DNA of 37,994 nt from Bacteroidota bacterium (lineage in GTDB: Bacteria > Bacteroidota > Bacteroidia > Chitinophagales > Chitinophagaceae): NCBI GenBank assembly GCA_005883765.1, contig VBAQ01000149.1, positions 1 to 37,994 on the forward strand, written 5' to 3'. Position 1 is the first letter of the stretch. Each line of letters begins with the position of its first letter. Shown here piece by piece: positions 17,124 through 26,618 of the stretch. Both the position numbers and the translations under genes were made by a program. The notes beneath the pieces are model-generated. The model was not told where the DNA came from. It searched no databases and worked only from the letters and a program-made list of their open reading frames with translations.

Positions 17124-18152
17124 TCAAAAATAAAATAGGAAACCCTTCATTTTTCCTTTCGAATCCATCATCAACGCGGGGGAAGGACATTTAAAAGCAT
17201 TCATACAAAACAAAACTGTCCGCAACCATTTTTTGCTTGTCTGGATCTTAGTGAAGTCGATATCTGGTGCCAGGTAGAATTGTCTTTTTCTGGAAATGTC
17301 TGTGCGATCGATCGGAGATCCGGGATCGCCGTCTACCCATTTGTTCTCAAATCCACCAAACATTCCATCAGCGCCATACCCAAATGAAATATTTAACCAC
17401 GCGGGTAAATTGTTTTGCGAAAAAAATGATTTCAGGTTGACACTGAACCAATATGTTTGAGCATTGTAATCTTTGAGCATTCTTTCATACCAGGCCTTTC
17501 CAAATAGTTCATCTGCTCTTTTGTTTAAAGTTGGTTCACCATAATCTTTATGATGAAAAGAAAACTTGTATTGGATCCTTTGCTCGTTCCATAATAATTG
17601 CTGCGAGATCAAAAAGCCCGAACCAAAAATATTGGCGCTGATATCGCTCCAGCTCCATCCCCATTTAGAAGAATGTGCGTCTAAAAATTCTATGGCGGTC
17701 AGATAAGCCATTCCGGTCAGACCACCGATGAGAGTTGATTTTTTTTGAGACAAGCCTGCCCATTGCCACATGGCGCCGCAAGCTCTGCCGGTGTTATAAG
17801 CCGTCCAACCATGCCCGACTTTGTCAACCTGCAACCACTCTTTGCTATCATTGAAAGTATGGAACGAAGTGTGAGGGTAATTTTTATACCAGGTGTTGTT
17901 CAGAATTATCAGTGAGCTTCCGTAGCCAACTACATTGATCCCAGTTACGAAAATTATTCTTTTTTTATCAGGATGCCTTACTATGGGATCATAAAATCTC
18001 CCTACCATCAGGTTTTTTTGAAGAAGAGTATCCGGGACCATTTCTATTTTGGTTAAAATAGTATCCTGCGAAAAAGAACAGTTCCAGGGCAAAAGAAAAA
18101 GCGCAATAATGCCAAACTTTGTTCCCTGCCTATGTACAAGTGCTGACCTCAT
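17124..18152 (-). CDS. DUF2279 family protein
   Basis: The 342-residue exported protein has a signal peptide when started at ATG 18152 (MRSALVHRQGTKFGIIALFL...). The family core is VDKVGHGWTAYNTGRACG and AIEFLDAHSSKWGWSWSDISAN, with several small-residue hydrophobic stretches, followed by QQLLWNEQR. This Bacteroidota family is predicted to be in the cell envelope, possibly the outer membrane; its function is unknown. Two in-frame ATGs upstream (18173 and 18224) would put charged sequence before the signal peptide. The pgm promoter also lies in that stretch, which supports the short form. The gene converges with the protease gene, with 21 nt between stops. Confidence 0.78.
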   Translation of the reverse strand: MRSALVHRQGTKFGIIALFLLPWNCSFSQDTILTKIEMVPDTLLQKNLMVGRFYDPIVRHPDKKRIIFVTGINVVGYGSSLIILNNTWYKNYPHTSFHTFNDSKEWLQVDKVGHGWTAYNTGRACGAMWQWAGLSQKKSTLIGGLTGMAYLTAIEFLDAHSSKWGWSWSDISANIFGSGFLISQQLLWNEQRIQYKFSFHHKDYGEPTLNKRADELFGKAWYERMLKDYNAQTYWFSVNLKSFFSQNNLPAWLNISFGYGADGMFGGFENKWVDGDPGSPIDRTDISRKRQFYLAPDIDFTKIQTSKKWLRTVLFCMNAFKCPSPALMMDSKGKMKGFLFYF

Positions 18153-18179
18153 AAAAACAAAAATACGGCTCATTTGCTG

Positions 18180-18212
18180 TTTGACGGGGAACGACGAAAA
18201 TTCATAACTTTC
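18180..18212 (+). promoter_or_regulatory. Promoter of the phosphohexomutase gene
   Basis: TTTG at 18180-18183 and TAACTTTC at 18205-18212 are separated by 21 nt, close to the Bacteroidota consensus TTTG / TAnnTTTG with one mismatch in the last base. Transcription would start near 18218, leaving a leader of about 52 nt. Confidence 0.5.
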
Positions 18213-18269
18213 CGAAGGATTCATTAAATCTTCTCCCGAAATTACCGGGACTTAAATCTGAAACAACTT

Positions 18270-19994
18270 ATGGACGCAGCAATTCAAGCGAAAATCAATA
18301 CATGGCTGAATGGCCATTTTGATCAGCAAACAAGAGACGAAATAAACCGTTTACAAAAAGAAAACCCTGATCAACTAGCCGATGCATTTTATAGAGACCT
18401 GGAATTTGGCACAGGTGGCTTGCGGGGGATCATGGGAGTCGGCACGAATCGCATGAATAAATACACAGTGGGCATGGCTACGCAGGGTTATGCAAATTAT
18501 TTGAAACAAGGTGTTCCTAAAGAGGAAGTGCGAGTGGCCATTGCGCATGATAGCCGGAACAACAGCCGTTTTTTTGCCGAGACCACAGCTAATGTTTTCG
18601 CGGCTAATGGCATCAAAGTTTTTTTGTTTGATAGTTTGAGACCAACACCAGAGCTGTCTTTCGCTATTCGTCATTTGAAATGCCAGGGAGGAGTGGTGTG
18701 TACGGCTTCGCACAATCCTAAAGAATATAATGGTTACAAAGCATATTGGAATGATGGTGCACAATTAGTGCCTCCGCACGACAAAAATGTCATCAAAGAA
18801 GTGGAAAAAATTGGGTCGGTGGAGAATGTGAAGTGGACCGGTGCTTCGGAAAATATTACGATCATCGGCAAGGACGTAGACGGAGCTTACATGCAAATGG
18901 TGAAAGGTTTAAGCGTGTATCCGGAGATCATCCAAAAGCAGCACGATCTAAAAATTGTTTACACACCGATTCATGGCAGCGGGATAAAACTCGTTCCGGA
19001 AGTTTTGAAACGGTTTGGCTTTACAAATGTTCACATTGTTAAAGAGCAAATGGAACCAGATGGAAACTTTCCAACTGTAAGCTATCCTAACCCGGAAGAG
19101 AAAGCGACTATGAGCATTGGCTTGCAAAAAGCTCAGGAGCTGGACGCAGATATTTTACTGGGCACAGATCCCGATGCCGACCGCGTGGGCATAGGAGTGA
19201 AAGATAATCATGATGAATGGGTGTTGATGAACGGAAATCAGACTGCCGTGCTTGCTTTCAATTATTTAATCGAGGCGAGAAAGGCAAAAGGAATTGCGCA
19301 GCCCAATGATATGGTGATAAAAACGATCGTGACAACAGACATGATCGATAAGATCGCCCAGCACAATGGTGTGAACTGCTATAATGTGCTGACCGGTTTT
19401 AAGTGGATAGCTGAAATGATACGTGAAAAAGAAGGAAAGGAAAATTATGTTATCGGCGGAGAAGAAAGTTTTGGCCTGATGATCGGCGACAAGATCCGGG
19501 ACAAAGACGCCGTGAGTGCGGTGGCCCTTCTTTGTGAAATGGCAGCGTATGAAAAAGAGAAAGGAAGGAGTTTGTTTGAAAAATTGCTCGACCTCTACGT
19601 TCAATATGGATTTTATTATGAAGAATTGATCTCTATTACAAAAAAAGGAATGGATGGGCAAAAACAAATTGCGGCCATGATGGAAGAATTCAGAAGCAAT
19701 CCTCCTAAAATGATCGATGGATTACCCGTGGTTGAATTGCTTGATTACGAAAAACGCATTGGCAGAAACCTGGCAACGGATGAGAGTTGGGAAATTAAAT
19801 TGCCAAAATCGAATGTGCTGCAATTTGTATTGGCCAGCGGTGACAAGATCTCCGCGAGGCCGTCTGGCACTGAGCCCAAGATCAAGTTTTATTTCAGTGT
19901 CAATGCGACATTGAAATCACCGGAAGAGTTTGATGCGATGCAGAAGCAGTTGCAGAACAAAATAGAAAGAATTATTGCTGAACTAAACTTGTAA
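18270..19994 (+). CDS. Phospho-sugar mutase (phosphoglucomutase/phosphomannomutase)
   Basis: This 574-residue alpha-D-phosphohexomutase shows all four family motifs in order: the phosphoserine loop TASHNPKEYNGYK (about residue 148), the metal-binding loop GTDPDADRVGIG (about 297), the sugar-binding loop GGEESFG (about 397), and the phosphate-binding loop RPSGTEPKIKFYF (about 533). Length and motifs fit the PgcA/PGM2-like group, which interconverts glucose-1-phosphate and glucose-6-phosphate. It is soluble and cytoplasmic. It would supply glucose-1-phosphate for glycogen and envelope sugars. The gene has its own promoter and a palindromic repeat follows its stop. Confidence 0.95.
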   Translation: MDAAIQAKINTWLNGHFDQQTRDEINRLQKENPDQLADAFYRDLEFGTGGLRGIMGVGTNRMNKYTVGMATQGYANYLKQGVPKEEVRVAIAHDSRNNSRFFAETTANVFAANGIKVFLFDSLRPTPELSFAIRHLKCQGGVVCTASHNPKEYNGYKAYWNDGAQLVPPHDKNVIKEVEKIGSVENVKWTGASENITIIGKDVDGAYMQMVKGLSVYPEIIQKQHDLKIVYTPIHGSGIKLVPEVLKRFGFTNVHIVKEQMEPDGNFPTVSYPNPEEKATMSIGLQKAQELDADILLGTDPDADRVGIGVKDNHDEWVLMNGNQTAVLAFNYLIEARKAKGIAQPNDMVIKTIVTTDMIDKIAQHNGVNCYNVLTGFKWIAEMIREKEGKENYVIGGEESFGLMIGDKIRDKDAVSAVALLCEMAAYEKEKGRSLFEKLLDLYVQYGFYYEELISITKKGMDGQKQIAAMMEEFRSNPPKMIDGLPVVELLDYEKRIGRNLATDESWEIKLPKSNVLQFVLASGDKISARPSGTEPKIKFYFSVNATLKSPEEFDAMQKQLQNKIERIIAELNL

Positions 19995-19995
19995 A

Positions 19996-20021
19996 GTCCC
20001 CTCCAGCTCTCCCCAAGGGGG
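19996..20021. repeat. C/G-rich palindromic repeat between convergent genes
   Basis: CCCCAAGGGG at 20011-20020 sits inside a C-rich stretch and fills the 29-nt gap between the stops of two convergent genes. It is the sort of short extragenic palindrome also present at 23400-23416. It could act as a weak bidirectional terminator, although there is no long T-run on either side. Confidence 0.45.
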
Positions 20022-20023
20022 TT

Positions 20024-20683
20024 CTAAAAATTCTCAATTTTATCGATGGCTTCTTCTCCAGGTTTACGGGCAGGTTTCCTCCATTGGGGGAAATACAAAG
20101 GGGGCCTTGGAATGATCATTGGAACACTCTGCTGATATGATTTATAAGCATCGCCAAATTCCCTTTCCATTTTTTTTTCTTCAAACTTCAAACCGATCAA
20201 TGTATAGATCGTGATGATCGCATCTGTTATGAATAGGCTCAGGTACGGATAAACGATGAGCAGGCCCCAAATAAATATGAACGTCCCGGCATACAAAGGG
20301 TGGCGAACGATTCTATGCACACCCGTGATCATTAATGCATTTTCTTTTCTGTTTTCAATTAAACCTTTCAATCCGCTCAACTGCATAAAATATTTCACAA
20401 TACACAGGCACATGATGGTTAATCCAAATCCAGCGACGATGATTCCAAGCTTTAAAGAAAGTCGGGTTGGCGTAAACAAGCTGTAAGATGTGATCGTGAA
20501 CTGATAGATCAGGACAAGAGTAAAGCTCGCCAAAGCAAATAATGTGTAGTAGAGTCGGTAGAATTTATACCGATACCGCATCCTGGTTTCAGCGATTTTT
20601 TTAAAGCGTAAGGAGGCCAGCACACTATGGAACACACAAAATAAAATCCAGCCTGTTGCCAATATGATGTGAGGCGCGATCAT
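20024..20683 (-). CDS. Isoprenylcysteine carboxyl methyltransferase-like membrane protein
   Basis: The 219-residue protein has about five hydrophobic segments. The C-terminal half has the family signature GVHRIVRHPLYAG followed by LKFEEKKMEREFGDAYKSYQQSVP, the RHPxYxG...EExxL...Y pattern of the isoprenylcysteine methyltransferase/phospholipid methyltransferase group, where SAM binds between membrane and cytoplasm. The acceptor is unknown in bacteria. The gene is on its own, convergent with the phosphohexomutase. Confidence 0.8.
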   Translation of the reverse strand: MIAPHIILATGWILFCVFHSVLASLRFKKIAETRMRYRYKFYRLYYTLFALASFTLVLIYQFTITSYSLFTPTRLSLKLGIIVAGFGLTIMCLCIVKYFMQLSGLKGLIENRKENALMITGVHRIVRHPLYAGTFIFIWGLLIVYPYLSLFITDAIITIYTLIGLKFEEKKMEREFGDAYKSYQQSVPMIIPRPPLYFPQWRKPARKPGEEAIDKIENF

Positions 20684-20812
20684 TTTTCTAAAGACAAAAA
20701 TTTCAACTGCAAAAATACGTGATCATTTAGTGAACGGTAAAGTGTCATTGCAAAATGGCTTTGACGTGTCGGCCCTGGCGGGAAGCTTTAGTACCAACGC
20801 TAAGGACAGGGC

Positions 20813-20838
20813 AAAAAAAAAGGCACTTCATCAGTGCC
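20813..20838 (-). terminator. Intrinsic terminator
   Basis: A six-bp perfect stem, GGCACT/AGTGCC with a 5-nt loop, is followed on the minus strand by nine T. No protein gene lies upstream on this strand within 1 kb, so it most likely ends a non-coding transcript. Confidence 0.7.
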
Positions 20839-20938
20839 GACTCTCTATGGGTGGATGGTTTTAATTTCTTATGTTTCGAATGATATTGGGTGTTGTAGTA
20901 ATGGGTTAGTAAGTAATTTCTTCGACGACACAAATCTA
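20813..20938 (-). ncRNA. Candidate small RNA with its own promoter and terminator
   Basis: On the minus strand TAGATTTG (20938-20931) is a perfect TAnnTTTG -7 element. About 105 nt further comes a clean intrinsic terminator: GGCACT-gatga-AGTGCC (20838-20822) followed by nine T (20821-20813). The transcript of about 113 nt between them is A/C-rich, with segments such as ACCATCCACCC, and has no convincing open frame. The open frame that crosses it, 20745-20951, runs through the terminator. I cannot name an RNA family. Confidence 0.5.
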
Positions 20939-20990
20939 ACATGCAAAGCACACTTTCTATCGGACTTTCGTTGAACAGGCTATAATTGGC

Positions 20991-21034
20991 GGTGAATTTG
21001 TGTGATATTAAAGGCGAATTTGTGGGATATTTAT
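20991..21034 (+). repeat. 22-bp tandem repeat upstream of pcm
   Basis: Two adjacent 22-nt units (20991-21012 and 21013-21034) agree at 18 positions; the shared core is GAATTTGTG-GATATT. They lie 43-86 nt before the pcm start codon, where a regulator or a duplicated -33 element (each unit has TTTG) could act. Confidence 0.6.
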
Positions 21035-21076
21035 AAAGACCCTCAACTTTCCTGCATTTATTAAATTGCAGCGCCT

Positions 21077-21730
21077 ATGCGACCAACCGATGACACTTAC
21101 CGACATAAAGGACTAAGAAAAAAACTAACGGCAGGCATTCGTGAAAAGGGAATCACTGACGAACGTGTACTAAATGCCATTAACGAAATTCCCCGACATT
21201 TTTTTCTCGACTCCGCTTTTGATGAGGCCGCTTATGCTGACCGCGCATTCCCGATCGGTGAGGGACAAACTATTTCACAACCTTATACAGTCGCATATCA
21301 AAGCCAGTTGCTCGAGGTAAAGCCGTTTGATAAAGTACTTGAGATCGGCACAGGCAGTGCTTACCAGGCTGTACTGCTTGCTCAAATGGGAGCACAGGTT
21401 TACACGATTGAGCGCCAAAAAAAATTATTTGAGCTGAATAAGAAGTTCGAGTATTTAAGGAAATTCCCTAACATTAAATTTTTTTATGGTGACGGATTTG
21501 AAGGATTGCCTACATACGCACCATTTGATAAAATACTTATTACTGCTGCAGCACCGGAAGTTCCGCCGAAATTAGTTGAACAATTAAAGACCGGGGGCAT
21601 GATGGTATTACCCGTTGGTTCCGGTGAAGTTCAGCGCATGATGCGCATCACTAAACTTCAAAATAGTGCTATAAAGGAAGAGGTCTTTGATCACTTTTCC
21701 TTTGTGCCCATGTTGGAGGGTAAAAAATAG
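21077..21730 (+). CDS. pcm: Protein-L-isoaspartate O-methyltransferase
   Basis: The 217-residue enzyme matches Pcm end to end. Landmarks are [19 protein letters not shown] near the N-terminus, [15 protein letters not shown], the SAM-binding [17 protein letters not shown] (about residues 90-106), TIERQ, and the late [14 protein letters not shown] with LPVGS. It methylates isoaspartyl residues in damaged proteins with SAM so that they can revert to aspartate. It is cytoplasmic. It stands alone; a 22-bp tandem repeat and a candidate sRNA gene lie upstream. Confidence 0.95.
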   Translation: MRPTDDTYRHKGLRKKLTAGIREKGITDERVLNAINEIPRHFFLDSAFDEAAYADRAFPIGEGQTISQPYTVAYQSQLLEVKPFDKVLEIGTGSAYQAVLLAQMGAQVYTIERQKKLFELNKKFEYLRKFPNIKFFYGDGFEGLPTYAPFDKILITAAAPEVPPKLVEQLKTGGMMVLPVGSGEVQRMMRITKLQNSAIKEEVFDHFSFVPMLEGKK

Positions 21731-21926
21731 AGCCATCTCTCTTCAGATGTCCGGCTTGGGCAGTTACCAGGGAATTCGTCATAATGAGCTATTAGAACGC
21801 ATGTATCATAGATTGCCAAAGGAATTTGTCTTTATGCGCGAACTTCTTTTATCGGCTCTCTGCCGCTCACCCGGGCACTGGCGTTTGCAAGCTGAGAGGG
21901 AGAGCGAAGACCAGTCGTATCTTGAA

Positions 21927-23255
21927 TTACTGAATAATCTGCCCTGAGAGTCTCAACAATTCTGTCTCGGAAACTTTTGCGTTGTACCTTGCCGCGATCA
22001 AACGGTTCTCTGCATCGGCAAGACTATTTTGTGCTTCTTTTAATTGTAATAACGTGGCGGCGCCCAATTTGTAGGTCTGAAAAACAATGTCAAGATTTTC
22101 TCTTGCCAGCAAAATATTTTCTTCTTCCAATGCCAGCGCTTTTTTCTGTTGCTCATAATTCTGAAATGCATTGATCACTCCCAGCGTTGTCAGCGACCGT
22201 TGATTTTCGTAATAAATAGCCTGGTAGGTAATATTCCATTTAGCCTGGCGGATCAGCCGGCGTTGATTGAAATTGTTCAGGATCGGAATGGTTGCGGTGA
22301 ATCCATAATTATAACCATTCACCTGGTTAAACAATGTAGAAAAAGTATTTAGCACAGCCTGGTTGGTGGTGCGGTTAAAATTGTAGGCGGAATTAAATGA
22401 GAGGGTAGGAAAGAGCTCAGCCTTTCGCTCTTTTAATTGAAGTTTAGCGATGTCAATATTTTTTTTTGCCAGTAATACGGAAGGATTATTTTTTTCGGCT
22501 ATACTCAGAATATCACCAAGCGAAATATTTTCATTAATGGTAATGGTGTCCACTACATCATACGCAGTGAACTGCGGCACCGCCATGGCCTGGTTCAGCT
22601 GTTCTTTTAGTTGCTCTATCAACGCCTGTTGTTGCAGCTGTGCTGCCTTTTGCGCATTCAGATCAATTTTACTTTGCAGCAAGTCAGGTTTGATCCCGAC
22701 GCCGACATCGAGCCGGTATTGCGCCAGCCGCACTCTTTCACTGTCAATCGACATCTGCTCTTCAATCGCACTTAACTGTTGTTTCTGTCTTACGATGTTA
22801 TAATAATCATTGATGACGGTGGCCACTGTCGTTACCACCTGGTTCCGGATCTCCAGTTCGCCAAATTCCACTAATTTTTCCAACCGGTCGCGGGTTATAA
22901 ACATTTTCAAACCATCAAACAAGGTCCAGTTCAATGCGAGTTGCGAGCTAATATTGTTTGATTTTAGTCCGCTTTTGTCCCGCTTTGTACCATCCGACAA
23001 AGTTTGTTTTTGTGCATTGTTGCTCCATGATGTGCCGATATTTCCATTTAACCTTGGAACAAAGGCGGCGTTGCGATAGGAATAGTCGATCGCTGCTATT
23101 GTTGAATCGTTTCTTGATAAAATGATATCGTAATTTTTTTGCAGGGCATTGGCAATGGCTTCATCAAGCGTTAATATTTTTTGTGCCGATGCCGAGAGGG
23201 CAATTGAAACAAATATGAAAAGCAGGAACAGAGAATGGATGCCGATTTTTTTCAT
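21927..23255 (-). CDS. TolC family outer-membrane efflux protein
   Basis: The 442-residue protein starts with a clear signal peptide ([20 protein letters not shown]...) and has two repeats of the TolC/OEP helical hairpin, with long coiled-coil stretches rich in Gln, Ala and Leu (for example [18 protein letters not shown]). It forms the trimeric outer-membrane duct of a tripartite pump. It is the last gene of the adaptor-pump-TolC set. The frame is open for 67 codons upstream of ATG 23255, but that part is encoded by extragenic palindromes and has no family resemblance, so I start at the signal peptide. Confidence 0.9.
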   Translation of the reverse strand: MKKIGIHSLFLLFIFVSIALSASAQKILTLDEAIANALQKNYDIILSRNDSTIAAIDYSYRNAAFVPRLNGNIGTSWSNNAQKQTLSDGTKRDKSGLKSNNISSQLALNWTLFDGLKMFITRDRLEKLVEFGELEIRNQVVTTVATVINDYYNIVRQKQQLSAIEEQMSIDSERVRLAQYRLDVGVGIKPDLLQSKIDLNAQKAAQLQQQALIEQLKEQLNQAMAVPQFTAYDVVDTITINENISLGDILSIAEKNNPSVLLAKKNIDIAKLQLKERKAELFPTLSFNSAYNFNRTTNQAVLNTFSTLFNQVNGYNYGFTATIPILNNFNQRRLIRQAKWNITYQAIYYENQRSLTTLGVINAFQNYEQQKKALALEEENILLARENLDIVFQTYKLGAATLLQLKEAQNSLADAENRLIAARYNAKVSETELLRLSGQIIQ

Positions 23256-23259
23256 GTGA

Positions 23260-23452
23260 CGAACTGCGCTGCTACTATCAACTTTCGTTACGACGTGCGC
23301 CCGGTCCGGTACGGACAGGCTCCGTTCAACTTTCTTCCTTTCAATTGAACAGGGCGCTGAGCTTGTCAAAGGGTCATCCGCGCGGAGCCGCGCATTCTTC
23401 TCCCCCGTTGGGGGAGTCAGAGGGGGCCTAAATGTTGGTTTGGGTTTTACTT
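23260..23452. repeat. Cluster of extragenic palindromes between pump and tolC genes
   Basis: The 197-nt gap holds several repeat-like elements. One is CTCCCCC-GTT-GGGGGAG at 23400-23416, a perfect 7-bp stem. Another is GCGCGG-AG-CCGCGC at 23380-23393, a perfect 6-bp stem. A third, around 23345-23375, contains GCTGAGCTTGTCAAAGGG, similar to the ...GACAAGCTCAG... repeats I know from other Bacteroidota. The hairpins could stabilise the mRNA end or reduce read-through into tolC. Confidence 0.6.
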
Positions 23453-26400
23453 TCATTCTGCGTGTAATGTTTCTAGCTGTTCATGGCTCACCATTTTGTC
23501 CTTAATTCCAAGCTCTTCGTCCAGGTCGAGTTTTTTCTTTTTTGAAGATAAGAAAGTATATAAAGCGGGTACAACAAACAAGGTCAGTACAAGGGCAAAC
23601 AACAGCCCTCCCACAATGACGACCCCCAATGGAATGCGGCTCTTCCCTGCTGAGCCGACTGCCAATGCGATGGGCAATGCACCCAACGTTGTTGCCAAAG
23701 TGGTCATCAATATGGGTCGCAGACGTGCGGCTGCCGCGTCGACGGCGGCAGAAAATTTTTGTTCACCCCGTCTTCGTTTCTGATTTGCGAATTCAACGAT
23801 CAGGATACCGTTCTTTGTCACCAATCCAATGAGCATGATGATACCTATTTCAGAAAATATATTTAACGTTTGCCCAAATACTTTCAACGTCAAAACGGCT
23901 CCCGCAAGCGCCAGGGGCACCGTGATCATGATGATAAATGGATCAAGAAAACTTTCGAATTGCGCGGACAGAATAAGAAAGATCAGGCCCAATGCCAGGA
24001 AAAAGGCGAAAGCCGTGTTGGATGAACTTTCGGCAAAATCTCGCGAGGCTCCACTTAAGGACGTTGCAAAAGATTCATCCAAAACTCTATCGGCAATTCG
24101 CTGCATTTCTGCAATGCCATCGCCAATAGTTTTGCCGGGGACCAGGCCGGCTGCAACAGTAGCGCTCTTAAAGCGATTAAAATGATAGATGGTGGGCGGA
24201 TTGGCTGTCTCAACCATGTTTACCAAATTATCAAGTTGAATCAGCTCGCCTTTATTATTTCTTACGTAGAACGATTTTAAATCCAATGGGTCATCACGCT
24301 GACTCCGGTCTACCTGGGCTATGACCTGGTATTGTTTTCCATTCATGATGAAATATCCAAAACGACGACCACTCAATGCCAACTGCAAAGTGTTATTTAC
24401 ATCGAGAACAGAAACGCCAAGCTGATTTGCTTTTAACCGGTCAATGGTAATTTGTAATTCCGGTTGATTGAATTTCAGATTTACATCTGAGCCCTGGAAA
24501 ATGGGACTTTTTCTAACCTCTTCCAGAAACTGTGGAACTTTTTCTTTGAGCTTATCGAAATTCAGATTCTGTAAGACAAATTGTACAGGAAAAGAGCCGC
24601 GTCCGCCAAGTCCTACCGAAATGGTTTGTTCCTGTATAGCAAACGCCCTCACATTTGTATACTTGCGAAACATTCCTGTCATTTGCTGTGTGATCTGATC
24701 CTGGGACCGATGCCGCTGGCTTGCATCCACCAATCCCATGCTGATGAATGCAGCATTGCTTCCGCCCCCTCCAAAGCCGGGTGCAAAAGTGTACACTGCC
24801 TCTTTTTCAGGGACTGAGTCCATCAGCTGCTGACCAATATTGTAGGCCACTTTATCTGTATAATCAAAATCCGCACCCTCAGGTCCGGTGATCGACACAC
24901 GTATGCGATTGCGATCTTCTAAGGGAGCGAGTTCAGAAGGAAGGCTCGTTCCTATGAAATAAATGATGCCAGCGCAGACAAGAATGATCACAAAGGCCAA
25001 CCATCGCATTCTCATAAATCCCTGCAGGGCTCTGCGATACCCGCTTTCCATGCCGGCAAAGAAAGGTTCTGTTTTGCGGTAGAACCAGGAGTGCTTTGAT
25101 GGATCTTTTTTTGACATGTAAATATTCAGTACAGGAGTAAGAGACAAAGAGACAAACGCCGAAATTAACACCGCACCCGCCAGCACCATACCAAATTCAC
25201 GAAACAGGCGGCCTACAAAACCCTGCAGAAAAATGATCGGCAGGAAAACAACGGCCAGTGTCAGGGACGTAGCAATAACAGCAAAATAAATTTCTTTGGA
25301 ACCTTCCAGGGCAGCTTTGCGTTTGTTCATCCCGAGTTCCATTTTCTTGAAAATATTTTCTGTTACCACAATGCCATCGTCAACGACCAGGCCTGTAGCA
25401 AGCACGATGGCCAGCAGCGTGAGCACATTTATCGAAAACCCTGAAATGTACATGATGAAAAATGCGCCGATGAGTGAAACAGGAATATCAATGAGCGGTC
25501 TGAAAGCAATGGTCCATTCGCGAAAGAAGAGAAAAATGATCATCACAACCAGTCCAATGGCTATCGCAAGGGTTTCTTTTACTTCAGTGACCGCCTTACG
25601 AACGAATTGAGTTCTGTCATAACCCACATTCATTGTCATATCAGCGGGCATATCCTTTTTTATCTGCCCCAGGCGCTTGTATACTTCATCGGCAATAGCT
25701 ATTTGGTTGCTTCCTGGTTGAGCCACGATAGCAAGGAACACGGCTGATGCATTATTCTTACGTGCAGAAGCCTCCTCATTTTCTTGTCCCAGCTCAGCAG
25801 TGCCCACATCCTTCAGCCTGACCACGCCACTACTGTCTTCATGCAAGATCAAGTTATTGAAGTCTTCTTCTGTTGTGAGCTTGCCATACGTCTTAACGAT
25901 GAGTTGCGTTTCATTTCCTCTCACTTTTCCGCCAGGCAATTCTATATTTTCTTTGTTGAGGGCATTTTGTATATCGGTGAACGTAAGTCGGTACGAATTG
26001 AGTTTTTCCGGATCGATCCACAAGCGCATCGAATATCGCCTGCCGAACACACTGACCGAGCTTACACCAGGAATAGTTTGTAAACGCTCCTGCACGACGT
26101 TCTCTGCAAAGTCTGTCAGTTGCATCAGGCCTTTCTTCTCACTTTGAAGAGGAATAAAAAGAATCGGATCGGAATCCGCATCCGCTTTGGTTACAATAGG
26201 AGGGGCGTCTATATCCTGGGGCAAATTGCCCAGGGCCTGCGATACCTTGTCACGAACATCATTAGCCGCCTGCTCGAGATCAAATCCCAATTCAAATTCA
26301 ACAGTGATTGCACTTGCTCCCTGCTGGCTGGACGAGGTAATATTCTTTACACCTTGCACACCATTGATGGATTTTTCAAGTGGTTCCGTGATCTGCTGCT

Positions 26401-26578
26401 CGATAATATCTGCATTGGCGCCTATGTAAGAAGTACGCACATTCACTACAGCGGGGTCAATGGCAGGATACTCTCTTACGCCCAGGAAAGTATAACCAAT
26501 CACTCCAAATATGATGATTATGATCGAGCAAACAATTGCCAGCACTGGCCTTCGTAAACTGAGTTCTGATAAATTCAT
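23453..26578 (-). CDS. RND efflux transporter permease (AcrB/HAE1-like)
   Basis: The 1041-residue inner-membrane pump subunit begins MNLSELSLRRPVLAIVCSI, the usual RND start. It has 12 membrane helices in two blocks split by large periplasmic loops. The proton-relay aspartates appear in LATGLVVDDGIVVTENIF (helix 4), and LVTKNGILIVEFANQKR marks helix 10-11. It would export drugs or other hydrophobic compounds with the adaptor and TolC using the proton gradient. Start ATG 26578 is chosen; the 17 codons upstream in frame are made by a heptamer array. A short charged tail follows the last helix. Confidence 0.95.
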   Translation of the reverse strand: MNLSELSLRRPVLAIVCSIIIIIFGVIGYTFLGVREYPAIDPAVVNVRTSYIGANADIIEQQITEPLEKSINGVQGVKNITSSSQQGASAITVEFELGFDLEQAANDVRDKVSQALGNLPQDIDAPPIVTKADADSDPILFIPLQSEKKGLMQLTDFAENVVQERLQTIPGVSSVSVFGRRYSMRLWIDPEKLNSYRLTFTDIQNALNKENIELPGGKVRGNETQLIVKTYGKLTTEEDFNNLILHEDSSGVVRLKDVGTAELGQENEEASARKNNASAVFLAIVAQPGSNQIAIADEVYKRLGQIKKDMPADMTMNVGYDRTQFVRKAVTEVKETLAIAIGLVVMIIFLFFREWTIAFRPLIDIPVSLIGAFFIMYISGFSINVLTLLAIVLATGLVVDDGIVVTENIFKKMELGMNKRKAALEGSKEIYFAVIATSLTLAVVFLPIIFLQGFVGRLFREFGMVLAGAVLISAFVSLSLTPVLNIYMSKKDPSKHSWFYRKTEPFFAGMESGYRRALQGFMRMRWLAFVIILVCAGIIYFIGTSLPSELAPLEDRNRIRVSITGPEGADFDYTDKVAYNIGQQLMDSVPEKEAVYTFAPGFGGGGSNAAFISMGLVDASQRHRSQDQITQQMTGMFRKYTNVRAFAIQEQTISVGLGGRGSFPVQFVLQNLNFDKLKEKVPQFLEEVRKSPIFQGSDVNLKFNQPELQITIDRLKANQLGVSVLDVNNTLQLALSGRRFGYFIMNGKQYQVIAQVDRSQRDDPLDLKSFYVRNNKGELIQLDNLVNMVETANPPTIYHFNRFKSATVAAGLVPGKTIGDGIAEMQRIADRVLDESFATSLSGASRDFAESSSNTAFAFFLALGLIFLILSAQFESFLDPFIIMITVPLALAGAVLTLKVFGQTLNIFSEIGIIMLIGLVTKNGILIVEFANQKRRRGEQKFSAAVDAAAARLRPILMTTLATTLGALPIALAVGSAGKSRIPLGVVIVGGLLFALVLTLFVVPALYTFLSSKKKKLDLDEELGIKDKMVSHEQLETLHAE

Positions 26579-26580
26579 AT

Positions 26581-26608
26581 TGTGAGTTGTGAGTGCTGAG
26601 TTGTGAGT
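26581..26608 (-). repeat. Heptamer array, left edge of S23 cassette
   Basis: Four perfect-register 7-nt units on the plus strand: TGTGAGT, TGTGAGT, GCTGAGT, TGTGAGT. The array ends 2 nt from the start codon of the RND pump gene and would lie in the pump's ribosome-binding region. Confidence 0.85.
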
Positions 26609-26618
26609 AATGAAAATG

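Noticed and set aside
20745-20951. Open frame of 68 codons on the minus strand
   Set aside because: It runs through the intrinsic terminator at 20813-20838, and the composition (Cys, Arg, His-rich) does not look like a protein.
21731-21926. Open frame of 86 codons overlapping the pcm 3' end
   Set aside because: It begins inside pcm in another frame, has no recognisable domain, and is mostly spacer between convergent genes.
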